The notes: generated by a model not told the origin, from the sequence alone. A stretch of 39,512 nucleotides of DNA from Chamaesiphon sp031376885 (GCA_031376885.1 JANMEL010000249.1:1-39512), one strand, 5' to 3'; numbered from the stretch's first letter, positions 7,537-16,666 are shown. A program made the numbers and translations.

Positions 7537-10353
7537 ATGAATTTAGACGAGCGATCTCCAAACTTGCACCGCCGCTCTTTTCGCTCTGCCAATCTTAGGG
7601 GAGCGAATTTTAGTGGGTTCAATCTTTGTGGTGTAGATTTTACCAATGCTATTCTGGATGAAGCTGACTTTAGTCACGCAGATTTGCGAGGAACAATTTT
7701 CAGGAATAGTAGTTTAGTTGGTGCGAATTTACAGGACATTAGATGTGGAGTTTCAGATAGGTATCAATTATTATTACAATTTATTTTATTTATTCTCGCA
7801 GTTTTATTAGGATTATTAGCTGGATTTGTTGGTTCGGCGATCGCTGGATTGATCCTGAATGAGAGCAGGGTATTAGCTCCTTATCAAGAGATTGAATTTT
7901 GGCTATCTTGGGGAAGAATTTCAGCACTATTAGCTATCAATTGTGGTGTAATTTATAGTTCGTCAATTATTTTATTGAGAAATCCTGTTCTGGCAGTCTT
8001 AGGTGGGATTAGTAGTGTTATTATTTTGGGAACACTTCTCGCATTAATGATTATTTATGCCTGTTTGCCGACAGGTAATTCGTGGGAATTTATCGGTCAA
8101 ATGGTAGTGGCTGTTGAAGGAGCTGCAACGATGACTACTTTTCAAATTATATTTGTGACGATTGGCTTGGCAATTATCACAAATATTTTGAAATCCGATC
8201 GACAGACACTGGTTGCGACTATTATTGGTGTGGTAATTGCTGTGCTTTCAGCGATAAAGGCTGAATCATCATTGTATTTACAGATCGGCATCGTTACGAT
8301 CTCAAGTATAGTTATTTATCTATCACTATTAATGGGTAGACATGCCAGATTAGAACATCGAAATTATCCTTTTATTCGGAATTTTGCTACAGATGTTGCG
8401 ACTTATTATGGCACTTGCTTTGATAATGCCAATTTAACTAACGCAAATCTATCAGGTGGTATATTCATCAATACTAATCTGAATCGAGCCAATTTAATTT
8501 GTACCAATTTGCATAGTGCTGAACAGCTTAATTTAGCGAAAGTCAATCGAACGTTGTTGATAAATCCCCTAGTTAGAGATTTGTTAGTTAGTCATCAAGG
8601 GAGTAATGATGATTATTCAGGGGCGGATTTACATGGGGCTTATTTGGCTGGAGCTAATTTAATTAATGCAGATTTTACTGGAGCTAATCTGAGTGGTAGT
8701 AATTTAGCAGGAAGTCAATTAGATCGGGCTAATTTGACGCGGATATTAGCAGTAGGTGCCAATTTACAAGGCGCGAGTTTAACTGGAGCTTGCATCGCAG
8801 ATTGGGCGATCGATCGCAGTACCAAGTTGGATGATATTATTTGTGAATATGTATATCTAAAGTCACCAGGAGAAGAGCGAAATCCTGCTAGCGGTATCTT
8901 TAGTTATGGAGATTTTACTCAGCTATTTCAGGAAATCTGGAATACGATCGATCTAATCTTTCATCAAGGTATCGATTGGACATCTTTTGGCACTGCTTGG
9001 CAACAAATCCAAATTGAGAATAATGGTATTCCCCTCGCAATTCATAGTATCGAACGCAAAGGAGAAGGTATAGTCTTAGTTAAGATAGAAGTTCCACCAG
9101 ATTTGGATAAAGCTAGATTGCATGAGAGTTTTGAACGATCTTATCAATTGCTATTACAATCGATGGAAGCTCGCTACCAGGCTGAATTAAGTAGCCGCGA
9201 TCGAGAATTGGCTATATATAAAGAACAACAAGATCGATCGTACCAAATTTTACAATCTCTGATTGCACCACCTCCGATCGCGCCTCAGATCGATCGAGTA
9301 GTCACGATCGAATTGGGTACGAGAGATCTAGATCGGAATCTAGTCGTCAACGTAAAAATTGGCAATCGTGGCACTACTCCCCATGCCGCAGCTATTGGGA
9401 TCTTAAAATGTGAAGACGATCTGATGTTGGCTTACCGTGATTGGCAAATTGCCTATAGACAGTATCTCAATTCTGCTACTAGACTCGATATTCCTAGTCA
9501 GCAAAACACCAACTTAAAACAAACAGATCGGGCAGACAAATGTCAAATAACATCTCAAAATCTCAAGTACAAAATCAACGACTGGCTAGATAGCGAAGGA
9601 TTTAAACCGATTAAAGAATTGATGCTCCAAGAATTGCACCCCGACGAATCGATCCAAATTGTACTGCAAACGGACGAACTAAATATCCGTAAATTACCAT
9701 TTCAATTGTGGAACTTCTTTGACAAATTCACCCGTGCCGAAATTTCGATCGCCAGCAATACCTATCGATCGAATACTAAACAGAAATTAAGCAATCAAAA
9801 CATCGAGATTCTAGCAGTATTCGGCAGTAGTGAAGGACTAAATCTAGAACTCGATCGCGAAGCATTAACCAAATTGCCCAATGCACGAGTAGAATTCTCG
9901 ATCGAGCCTACCCGTCAAATCCTAAATGATAAATTGTGGGAACGACCTTGGGATATCATCTTCTTTGGCGGGCATAGTGCTAGCGATCCTAATTTGACCA
10001 CCGGACATCTTCAGATCAACCCAACAGATAAATTGACGATTGATGAACTCAAATATGCACTCAAAAGGTCGATCGAGAATGGCTTGAAATTACTAATTCT
10101 CAATTCATGCGATAGCTTGGGATTAGCCACAGAATCAATCTCAATTCAACTTCCACAAACGATCGTCATGCGCGAAGTCGTCCCAGATATTATCGCTCAA
10201 CAGTTTTTAAAAAACTTTGCGATTGCCTTTGCGAGTGGTTTACCCCTGTATCTTTCCGTACGTCTAGCACGGGAACAGTTGCAGGGATTGGAAGACAAAT
10301 ATCCCTGCGCCTCATGGTTGCCCATAATCTGTCAAAATCCGGCGGAATTATAA
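7537..10353 (+). CDS. Pentapeptide-repeat, multi-TM, CHAT-protease protein
   Basis: The 938-residue protein has, in order: pentapeptide repeats (about 10-70); about six membrane helices (about 78-265); a second pentapeptide block (about 289-425); a linker with GDFTQLFQEIWNTIDLIFHQGIDW known from other cyanobacterial pentapeptide proteins; a charged, probable coiled coil (about 525-575); and a CHAT domain to the end. CHAT is a caspase-like cysteine-protease fold, and its dyad is present: His813 in FFGGHS and Cys858 in LILNSCDS, 45 residues apart. The protein is probably anchored in a membrane with both beta-helices and the protease on the same side. Together with the upstream DUF1822-like gene it looks like a two-gene sensor-protease unit; target and trigger are unknown. 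It might be defensive or a cell-death switch, but that is inference. Confidence 0.85.
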   Translation: MNLDERSPNLHRRSFRSANLRGANFSGFNLCGVDFTNAILDEADFSHADLRGTIFRNSSLVGANLQDIRCGVSDRYQLLLQFILFILAVLLGLLAGFVGSAIAGLILNESRVLAPYQEIEFWLSWGRISALLAINCGVIYSSSIILLRNPVLAVLGGISSVIILGTLLALMIIYACLPTGNSWEFIGQMVVAVEGAATMTTFQIIFVTIGLAIITNILKSDRQTLVATIIGVVIAVLSAIKAESSLYLQIGIVTISSIVIYLSLLMGRHARLEHRNYPFIRNFATDVATYYGTCFDNANLTNANLSGGIFINTNLNRANLICTNLHSAEQLNLAKVNRTLLINPLVRDLLVSHQGSNDDYSGADLHGAYLAGANLINADFTGANLSGSNLAGSQLDRANLTRILAVGANLQGASLTGACIADWAIDRSTKLDDIICEYVYLKSPGEERNPASGIFSYGDFTQLFQEIWNTIDLIFHQGIDWTSFGTAWQQIQIENNGIPLAIHSIERKGEGIVLVKIEVPPDLDKARLHESFERSYQLLLQSMEARYQAELSSRDRELAIYKEQQDRSYQILQSLIAPPPIAPQIDRVVTIELGTRDLDRNLVVNVKIGNRGTTPHAAAIGILKCEDDLMLAYRDWQIAYRQYLNSATRLDIPSQQNTNLKQTDRADKCQITSQNLKYKINDWLDSEGFKPIKELMLQELHPDESIQIVLQTDELNIRKLPFQLWNFFDKFTRAEISIASNTYRSNTKQKLSNQNIEILAVFGSSEGLNLELDREALTKLPNARVEFSIEPTRQILNDKLWERPWDIIFFGGHSASDPNLTTGHLQINPTDKLTIDELKYALKRSIENGLKLLILNSCDSLGLATESISIQLPQTIVMREVVPDIIAQQFLKNFAIAFASGLPLYLSVRLAREQLQGLEDKYPCASWLPIICQNPAEL

Positions 10354-10394
10354 CCGATATTCCGCACAGGTTAAAATCGTCGCTCATGTTGCAA

Positions 10395-10461
10395 AGTCCG
10401 CCTACGCGGACTAATATTTCCAACCCGCGTAAGGCTTTGTTTTGCACCACTAGCGGCGGTT
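10395..10461. repeat. Dispersed palindromic repeat remnants
   Basis: A perfect hairpin AGTCCGC/GCGGACT (10395-10401 with 10406-10412) is followed by a segment ending GCACCACTAGCGGCGGTTTT, which is similar in inverse orientation to 33437-33470. These are cyanobacterial intergenic repeats lying between the convergent CHAT and cobQ genes. Confidence 0.6.
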
Positions 10462-11976
10462 TTAACTGCTGAGTAATTGACTATTCATCAGTGGATCTAA
10501 ATCTAGATACTCCGCAATAGCATCGGCTAGATCGTCAAAAATTTGCTCTCGCTGGCTAGCATAGTCGGGTACTGCATTGGTGAGGGGGGATAGATTGCGG
10601 CGATGGCGGATTTGGTTGAGCCAATTTCGCCGCCAGATCCCGTTGTCAAAAATACCATGTAGATATGTGCCCCACACAGACAATTCTCGATCGACTAGCC
10701 CCAAGGATCGATCGATAAATAAGGCTTTATACTCACCGATATTAGCTTCGGCTAGGTGCCATTGACTGGTGCCTTGATGGATTTCATATCCAGCGATCGA
10801 AATCCCCGTTTGAGGGTATTTACTGGTAGTGGTGACTTGACGGGTGGTTTTGGTGTCAGCGATCGTCGTATTTAGAGGGAGGAGATTCAAGCCCAGATGT
10901 TCGCCAGATATACCTTCGATGCCTGTAGGATCGGCGATAGTATTCCCCAGCATTTGGAAGCCGCCACAAATTCCCATCACTGTGCCACCATTGGCTGTAT
11001 AATTGGTAATTATCTCGGCCATGCCATTTTGTCTGAGCCAGTTTAGATCGGAGATCGTAGTTTTAGAGCCAGGTAAAATTATTGCATCACACTGACTAAT
11101 TTGATCTCGATCGGTAATATATTTGAGATTGACACTGGGTTCGGCATCTAGTGGATCGAAATCCGTAAAATTGGAAATACGTGGAAATTTTATTACGCCA
11201 ATAGTCAGATCGGCATTAGGTTTACGCGATCGACGTTCTAATAAATCCAACGAATCTTCAGCAGGAAAAACTTGCTCTAACATCGGAATCACGCCAATTA
11301 CCGGAATCCCTGTGCGCTCTTCCAACCAAGTAATCCCCGACTCTAATAACGACCTTTGCCCGCGAAACTTATTAATAATAAACCCCTTAATTAGAGCGCG
11401 CTCCTCTGGCTCCAATAATTCCAAAGTCCCAACAATATGGGCAAATACACCACCTCGATCGATATCTGCAACTAGTACAGTATTTGCCCCCAAATAACTC
11501 GCCACCCGCATATTCGTCAAATCACGATGTTTGAGATTGATCTCCGCTGGACTTCCCGCACCTTCACAGACAATATAATCAAATTCCCCGCTTAATCGAT
11601 CCAAACAACTAGTAATCGCCGCCCAACCGCGATCGAAATAATCTCGATAATAATCCGCAGCCTGCACCCTCCCCACCGGAGCACCCATCAAAATCACTTG
11701 AGAAGTCATATCCCCTTGCGGTTTGAGCAAAATAGGATTCATCTCCACCCTCGGCTCGATTTTCGCCGCCCAAGCCTGCACCGCCTGAGCGTGCCCCATT
11801 TCCTTACCATCTCTGGTAATATAGGCATTCAGAGCCATATTCTGCCCCTTAAACGGCGTAACTTTCAAACCCTGTCGAACTAACAATCGACAAATAGCCG
11901 CTGTAATCAGCGATTTACCTGCGTGGGATGTGGTTCCCACTACCATAATAGAATTAGTCACTTTAATTTTGGACAT
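10462..11976 (-). CDS. cobQ: Cobyric acid synthase (glutamine-dependent amidase)
   Basis: The 504-residue protein amidates adenosyl-cobyrinic acid a,c-diamide at four side chains in cobalamin (or pseudocobalamin) synthesis. The N-terminal ATP-binding domain shows MVVGTTSHAGKS (11-22), PFKGQNMALN (41-50) and the CobQ-type EGAGSPAEINL (138-148). The C-terminal class I glutamine amidotransferase-like domain has the nucleophile Cys337 in MGICGGFQMLG and His440 in GTYLHGIFDN. Full length and intact. It stands alone here with no other cob gene and no visible cobalamin riboswitch in the 113-base upstream space, which is instead filled with small tandem repeats. Confidence 0.95.
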   Translation of the reverse strand: MSKIKVTNSIMVVGTTSHAGKSLITAAICRLLVRQGLKVTPFKGQNMALNAYITRDGKEMGHAQAVQAWAAKIEPRVEMNPILLKPQGDMTSQVILMGAPVGRVQAADYYRDYFDRGWAAITSCLDRLSGEFDYIVCEGAGSPAEINLKHRDLTNMRVASYLGANTVLVADIDRGGVFAHIVGTLELLEPEERALIKGFIINKFRGQRSLLESGITWLEERTGIPVIGVIPMLEQVFPAEDSLDLLERRSRKPNADLTIGVIKFPRISNFTDFDPLDAEPSVNLKYITDRDQISQCDAIILPGSKTTISDLNWLRQNGMAEIITNYTANGGTVMGICGGFQMLGNTIADPTGIEGISGEHLGLNLLPLNTTIADTKTTRQVTTTSKYPQTGISIAGYEIHQGTSQWHLAEANIGEYKALFIDRSLGLVDRELSVWGTYLHGIFDNGIWRRNWLNQIRHRRNLSPLTNAVPDYASQREQIFDDLADAIAEYLDLDPLMNSQLLSS

Positions 11977-11980
11977 TTTG

Positions 11981-12064
11981 GCTCATTTCGGCTCATTTCG
12001 GCTACGCTCAATGCCAGCCGCTCAATGCCAGCCGCTCAGTATAAGTTTTGGATTTTGGATTGGA
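11981..12064. repeat. Short tandem repeats upstream of cobQ
   Basis: A 10-bp unit GCTCATTTCG is repeated twice (11981-11990, 11991-12000), then a 14-bp unit CTCAATGCCAGCCG twice (12007-12020, 12021-12034). An inverted copy of the CCAAAATCCAAAATC word follows at 12046-12064. Such arrays can vary in copy number and would change the spacing upstream of cobQ. Confidence 0.65.
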
Positions 12065-12089
12065 TATACTGACTCGATCTACAAATAAT

Positions 12090-14027
12090 TTAAAGTTGAT
12101 TTAAGAAATCCCATTGATTCATCCATGTGGATTTTGTTACAGCCTTAATGATTTCGATGAAGTCAGTTTCACATTCAAAGTTTAACCCATATTTTTGAGC
12201 AACTGAATTAATAACTAAAGTCACCTCATCCTTTCTCATCAACCAATAATAGTTATGGCTGTCTAATGTTTTTTTTAGATTATTTCTAACCAATGTCGTC
12301 AGTTGGATATCATTTTCCTTGATGATACTGGAGTTGTCGAATAGAATATTTGTCTTTTCTCGGATATTGCGGTACCGCTGAGTTTCTTGCTCGATAAAAT
12401 TATCTGAATATTTTCCTGCTAATACTTGACCTATTTTAGCATATTCTACTTGGAGAGATCTGAGGACATCATCTCGATCGATGGGATGATTTTTTTTAAC
12501 CTCTATCCATTGACTCAGGATGACAGAGAGAAAATCTAAGTTCTCAAATATTGTTGATTCAAAAGTGTATGCACTAGCAGCAAATACATCTAGTTGATGT
12601 TTTTCTTTGAATTTAGATGCAATCGCCATTTGATGCTGGTGAGTCAAGAAATCCTTGTCGATAATTAGACATGATTTTTGCCAGAGACTTTGCCCATTCT
12701 TAATTGCAGAGAATACTGTTTTGTAAGCTAATATATTTTCAAAAACCTCGTTGATTCCACCTAGTACCCAAAACATATAACGTTTACCTGTGCCGAGCTG
12801 CTGCTTTAACAGTACATTCATGACTCTAGCATCATCCTCACCTTCAACGAATATTAATCGATCGCATTCGATCGCATTAATAAAGTCTAATCCAGTTATT
12901 TCGCCAATCGATCGAATTACTGGATTAATTAAAGATGGATAAATTCCTTTGAACCGTGGCTGAAGTCTTTCGATTTCTTGTCGATCGATCGGCTGATACT
13001 CTCCTGTTGATTTCCCGTCTAAATGAAATATTTGTTCGATCGGAGCCGAGCGAATAAAAGATTCATTATGAGTAGAAATGATAACTTGAGTCTTTTGAGC
13101 AAAGCGGGTGACTATTTCTACCAAACGCTTTTGAATATCTCGATGAATATAACTATCTGGTTCATCCAGCATAATCAATCTAAAATCGTTACCTTGTGAA
13201 TCTGCTTGATAAAAATTCAAGAGGATCTCAACTAGCTGTAATGTGCCACTACCAAGCAAAGCAATATCTTTGAATCGTTCGCTGGATTCAATTTTGTATT
13301 TGACAACCACTCTGATATCCTTAGCCTCATCGAATAATATTTGGAATACTATTGTCTGTTGGTGATTGAAGAGAATATATGATAAATCTTGTCGAAATAA
13401 ATCGAATAATCTTGGCAGTCGATAGATTTGAAAAAGTCTATTCCTCAAAGCCAATCCCGATTTTTGAGTCATACATAAATTTTCGATCTGCGGAGAAGTC
13501 AGATAATCTTCCGTGGCGGCTATAGTTGCAACAGGCGAGGCATAATAAATACTAAATGGAGCTGGTAAACCTTGAAGTAATGAATTAAACTTGTCAAAAT
13601 TAAATGTTGTAAATTTATCCAATTCGATAATATAGTTATTGCCTGACTCTCCAATATTAAATCGGATGTCTAAATTACTCTCATCAGTTACTTGAAAAGT
13701 CAGATTCAATTTTATCTTATTCTTTCGTTGACAATCATGAAATATATCTTCAAAATTTGGACTGCGGACACTATTAATTTGGTCGAAAGCAAAATAACGG
13801 TTAGATGTTGGCCCTAAGATCCAATCATCTTTACGATAATTTTTCTGACTTCTTTTTGCCTGAGTCAAAAGTTTTTGGAAGCACTCATACCACAGAGACA
13901 ATGCTTCCAATACTGTTGTTTTCCCAGAATTATTTCGCCCTGTCAAGATATTGACATCCTGATTAAAATTAATCGTGATATCTTGAAAGGACTTGAAATT
14001 CTGAATTTGAAATTTCTTGATAAACAT
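12090..14027 (-). CDS. AAA ATPase fused to TOPRIM/DUF4435-like domain (OLD or PARIS-like)
   Basis: The 645-residue protein starts with a RecF/OLD-type ATPase: FQIQNFKSFQDI, Walker A GRNNSGKTT (30-38), an ABC-like signature LLGSGTLQ (257-264), Walker B FRLIMLDEPD (282-291) and an H-loop His320 in IISTHNES. From about residue 388 a TOPRIM-like domain follows: Glu395 in FVEGEDDA, GGIN (423-426) and LIIDKDF with Asp457 and Asp459; then AYTFESTIFEN, as in DUF4435. ATPase plus TOPRIM is the plan of OLD nucleases and GajA, while AAA15 with DUF4435 is that of the anti-phage system PARIS, which also exists as a fusion. No UvrD-like GajB gene is adjacent. A defence role is inferred. The gene lies 42 bases behind the CPBP protease gene. 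Confidence 0.8.
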   Translation of the reverse strand: MFIKKFQIQNFKSFQDITINFNQDVNILTGRNNSGKTTVLEALSLWYECFQKLLTQAKRSQKNYRKDDWILGPTSNRYFAFDQINSVRSPNFEDIFHDCQRKNKIKLNLTFQVTDESNLDIRFNIGESGNNYIIELDKFTTFNFDKFNSLLQGLPAPFSIYYASPVATIAATEDYLTSPQIENLCMTQKSGLALRNRLFQIYRLPRLFDLFRQDLSYILFNHQQTIVFQILFDEAKDIRVVVKYKIESSERFKDIALLGSGTLQLVEILLNFYQADSQGNDFRLIMLDEPDSYIHRDIQKRLVEIVTRFAQKTQVIISTHNESFIRSAPIEQIFHLDGKSTGEYQPIDRQEIERLQPRFKGIYPSLINPVIRSIGEITGLDFINAIECDRLIFVEGEDDARVMNVLLKQQLGTGKRYMFWVLGGINEVFENILAYKTVFSAIKNGQSLWQKSCLIIDKDFLTHQHQMAIASKFKEKHQLDVFAASAYTFESTIFENLDFLSVILSQWIEVKKNHPIDRDDVLRSLQVEYAKIGQVLAGKYSDNFIEQETQRYRNIREKTNILFDNSSIIKENDIQLTTLVRNNLKKTLDSHNYYWLMRKDEVTLVINSVAQKYGLNFECETDFIEIIKAVTKSTWMNQWDFLNQL

Positions 14028-14069
14028 ACAACTGTTTTACAATCTCAGCAATTTGATAATTGCCATAAC

Positions 14070-15659
14070 TTAACTGCCACTTCCGAGAATAAATAAACTA
14101 ATTAACGTACTGCTATTCCAAAGACTATGCAATAGCATCGATGCTAATAGATTGCGAGTGCGGGTATAAACGACTCCGAGAATTATGCCTAGAGTAGTTA
14201 AAGGAATAATTTCTGAGAGACTCAAATGAGCGACTCCAAAAATCAGACTGCTAATGCCGATCGATGCCCATACAGGTACATAGCGAGTCAAGGAAGGGAG
14301 CAAAAACCCCCGAAACATGAATTCTTCAAATAGGGGTGCTGCAACTGCCGCAGTGAGGAAAAATAGCAGTAGAGCGATCGGATTTTTGCCTTCTAGAACA
14401 ATTTGAAGTAGGGGATTACTACCACCTTTACCTTGCCAAATTCGATCGTTTAATAGTGATACCACAATCACAACTGGCGTGGCGACTAAAAAGCCCCCAA
14501 TCCCCCATAGAAACCAGTTGGATTTCCACTGAAATTTAAACCAATCTTCAGCTAATGGTAGATAAGATTTAATCGATAGATATAAAACACCAATCCCCAA
14601 AATAGACATCAGAGTGTAGCTACTAAAGACATAAATGGCTTGCCCTTGGGTAGTTAATGTGGCTGGATCGATTAGGTTGCTAAAAATAAAGGGCAATAAA
14701 AATTGACCGACAAAGAAGAACCCTACCATGAATACTTGCCAAATAATTTCCCAATTCCAAGGAGTATTCCAGGAAGTATTAATATTGGCAAAGAGAGTAT
14801 CTGAGATCGATACATCTGCTGGTTTCTGGATCAGCTTAATAATAGATCTAACTGCCACAAAAATGATTAATCCCACACCACCCAAGCCGAATATTAGTCT
14901 CGACGTAAAAATACCTGCTAATTTGATAAAGGCTGCTTCGGCGGTTGCTTGTTCGACTAGATTGAGTGTGCCTAGTTCGACAGATTTACCCAAATCGGTG
15001 TATAATTGGGAGTAGACTCGATCGCGAAACCAGCCATCGAAGTTGGTATCGATCGTCTGCTCAATTTTAGCAATCGTGCCTGCTTTTAGGTCGGATGGTT
15101 GTTGATAGATGTCTATCAGTATATCGGCGACATTTTTTGATTTCGATTGCGGGGAAATCTTTTTCCAAGTCTCAATCGCTACGGCTGATTTCCGATCGGC
15201 TGCTTGCAAAATGCCGATGCGAAGATCGAGTTTATCGATTTCTGCTCGTGCGGAGCCAATCGTCTGTTTGATGACATTAGCTTGAGCTAAATCCGCTGTT
15301 TTGGCATCTTTAGGATCTATTTTAGTTAAATCTGCTAAAATGCTATTCAGTGCGCCAATCGTCTGAACATCAGCTTCCCGTGCGGTTTGGTACTGTTGAG
15401 TAGATGACTTGAAGATATCCGCGCCGAGGAGAGATGTTTTCAGTGGAGCTAATTGGGCGAACTCTTCTGTCGGTTTCCATTCGGATGCTACCAAGACAAG
15501 ATTGGTTTGATATAGCTCAAATTTACCTTGAATCTGTGGTCGATCTTTGGTGGCAAGTAGGGAGAAAATCAGCTTGAATAGTACCAAGCATGTCAAAATA
15601 CTCAGTACAATGCGTCTGAGACTAGTAAAAGACGTAAGATTAAAACGATCGAGACTCAT
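14070..15659 (-). CDS. CPBP-family intramembrane metalloprotease, large cyanobacterial form
   Basis: The 529-residue protein carries the CPBP (Abi/CAAX-protease-like) motifs: Glu445-Glu446 with Arg450 in EEFMFRGF, FGVAH with His478, and HSLWN with His511 and Asn515. These form the glutamate/histidine active site of Rce1-type intramembrane proteases. One N-terminal helix (about 15-35) is followed by a long hydrophilic, helical, probably periplasmic region (about 40-240), then about eight membrane helices. Cyanobacteria often have this large form; substrates are unknown. Despite the historical name Abi, a defence role should not be assumed. It may be co-transcribed with the downstream ATPase-TOPRIM gene. 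Confidence 0.88.
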   Translation of the reverse strand: MSLDRFNLTSFTSLRRIVLSILTCLVLFKLIFSLLATKDRPQIQGKFELYQTNLVLVASEWKPTEEFAQLAPLKTSLLGADIFKSSTQQYQTAREADVQTIGALNSILADLTKIDPKDAKTADLAQANVIKQTIGSARAEIDKLDLRIGILQAADRKSAVAIETWKKISPQSKSKNVADILIDIYQQPSDLKAGTIAKIEQTIDTNFDGWFRDRVYSQLYTDLGKSVELGTLNLVEQATAEAAFIKLAGIFTSRLIFGLGGVGLIIFVAVRSIIKLIQKPADVSISDTLFANINTSWNTPWNWEIIWQVFMVGFFFVGQFLLPFIFSNLIDPATLTTQGQAIYVFSSYTLMSILGIGVLYLSIKSYLPLAEDWFKFQWKSNWFLWGIGGFLVATPVVIVVSLLNDRIWQGKGGSNPLLQIVLEGKNPIALLLFFLTAAVAAPLFEEFMFRGFLLPSLTRYVPVWASIGISSLIFGVAHLSLSEIIPLTTLGIILGVVYTRTRNLLASMLLHSLWNSSTLISLFILGSGS

Positions 15660-15698
15660 TAAAGTGGCAACTCAAATTTACAACCCGATCGTTATTAT

Positions 15699-15878
15699 AT
15701 GTCTTTAACTCAGAAGTTTGCCTATATTTTTAGCACGACTCTAGGTTTGAGTATTTTACTCTATCTATTACGCGCTTTTGGGATTGTTACTTTTCTCCCA
15801 GGCGGGATACTGCTAGTACTAATTGTCTTAGCAGTATCGAGTGGTTTTATCTATAGTATTTTGACTACCCAAAGATAA
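15699..15878 (+). CDS. Small two-helix membrane protein (59 residues)
   Basis: Reading from the ATG at 15699 gives a 59-residue product starting MSLTQKFAYIFSTTLGLSIL and ending IYSILTTQR before TAA. Two hydrophobic helices (about 8-27 and 36-54) are separated by LRAFGIVTFLPGG, a sequence type I recall from small conserved cyanobacterial membrane proteins of unknown role. It is divergent from the CPBP protease gene, with only 39 bases between the two starts, so they would share a compact bidirectional promoter region. Confidence 0.65.
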   Translation: MSLTQKFAYIFSTTLGLSILLYLLRAFGIVTFLPGGILLVLIVLAVSSGFIYSILTTQR

Positions 15879-16003
15879 CCACTGCTAATTCTTCCTTGGG
15901 CATGTTCAGAGCATGAACGAAAATACGGAATCTACTCGGCGCATTTTTGAAGGCAGAGGAACCCCCGTATGTAAATGCACGAAGCAGATTCCCAATAATT
16001 CAT

Positions 16004-16024
16004 AATTATTAATTATTAATTATT
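16004..16024. repeat. Heptanucleotide tandem repeat (AATTATT)3
   Basis: Three perfect copies of a 7-bp unit overlap the stop codon of the minus-strand gene at 16020. It is the same repeat, in circular permutation and reverse complement, as the array at 37013-37043. Short heptameric tandem repeats (STRR) are known from cyanobacteria. Confidence 0.7.
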
Positions 16025-16421
16025 GCGAACATCCCTCTTCCGATCGTTGCAATAAGCGATTCAAGACAATTTTACCACTATTGTTCATGACTTTGAGGCG
16101 GAGATAGTTGGGATCTTTGGATTGCCAAACTACCTGATATTTTGTGCCTTCATTATTCCAGGTATAAATCCGTCTTTGGGAAGTTCCCGCTACCTTAGCA
16201 CCAGCCAATTCGATCGATGTTTGATTCTTATAATTATACCCTTGATAGCGATAACTATTATTCTGACGGGTCAAAGTCACTTGCCATTCTCCGTCACCAA
16301 AACCACCTTCTGGGCGAGCATTTGCACTTACCGCTACTGCTGTGCTAGGAGCTAAGGCTTGAGTCAATAGTGGTACACCACAACCTAAAATTAAAGCACT
16401 AGCCAAGTTAAATAATTTCAT
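16020..16421 (-). CDS. Secreted hypothetical protein, paralogue A
   Basis: The 133-residue protein begins with a signal peptide-like stretch (MKLFNLASALILGCGVPLLTQ, cleavage perhaps near residue 33). The mature part of about 100 residues has GDGEWQVTLTRQNNSYRYQGYN, GTSQRRIYTWNNEGTKYQVVWQ and PNYLRLKVMNNSGKIVLNRLL, suggesting a small beta-sheet fold. It is probably exported to the periplasm or outside. A close paralogue lies 245 bases upstream on the same strand (16667-17062). The last residues (EEGCSQ) differ from the paralogue and the stop codon falls in a heptamer repeat. Function unknown. Confidence 0.75.
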   Translation of the reverse strand: MKLFNLASALILGCGVPLLTQALAPSTAVAVSANARPEGGFGDGEWQVTLTRQNNSYRYQGYNYKNQTSIELAGAKVAGTSQRRIYTWNNEGTKYQVVWQSKDPNYLRLKVMNNSGKIVLNRLLQRSEEGCSQ

Positions 16422-16616
16422 AAAGTCTTACTCACAATTTTGATTCGATTATATTATTTTCTACAACTTTGCTGTGGTCAATTTCGGATATATACAGGGG
16501 TCAGATGTCAGGGGAGAGGGGTCAGTTTGGGAAATCTGACGGCACTGATGGTTTGAGTATGTACATCTGTCTTAACTGCCCTGGCGGTTGCTATATTAAT
16601 TTTTTCTTGGTGCGAT

Positions 16617-16639
16617 CGGGGTGAGTATTTCCCACCCCG
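16617..16639 (-). terminator. Hairpin downstream of paralogue B
   Basis: A 7-bp GC-rich stem (16617-16623 with 16633-16639) has a 9-base loop. On the minus strand it follows the stop at 16667 by about 28 bases, and an A-rich then AATTAAT stretch comes after it rather than a strong U-tract, so it is a modest terminator candidate. Confidence 0.4.
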
Positions 16640-16666
16640 TAGTGGTCTATATTAGGTCTGAAGCGG

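Noticed and set aside
11977..12089. Cobalamin riboswitch upstream of cobQ
   Set aside because: Only short tandem repeats are visible; no B12-box-like sequence was seen.
12090..14027. Gabija (GajA) identity for the ATPase-TOPRIM gene
   Set aside because: No UvrD/GajB helicase gene is adjacent, and the TOPRIM part looks closer to DUF4435.
14070..15659. Abortive-infection role for the CPBP protease, from the family name Abi
   Set aside because: The large cyanobacterial form is widespread and the name alone is not evidence of phage defence.
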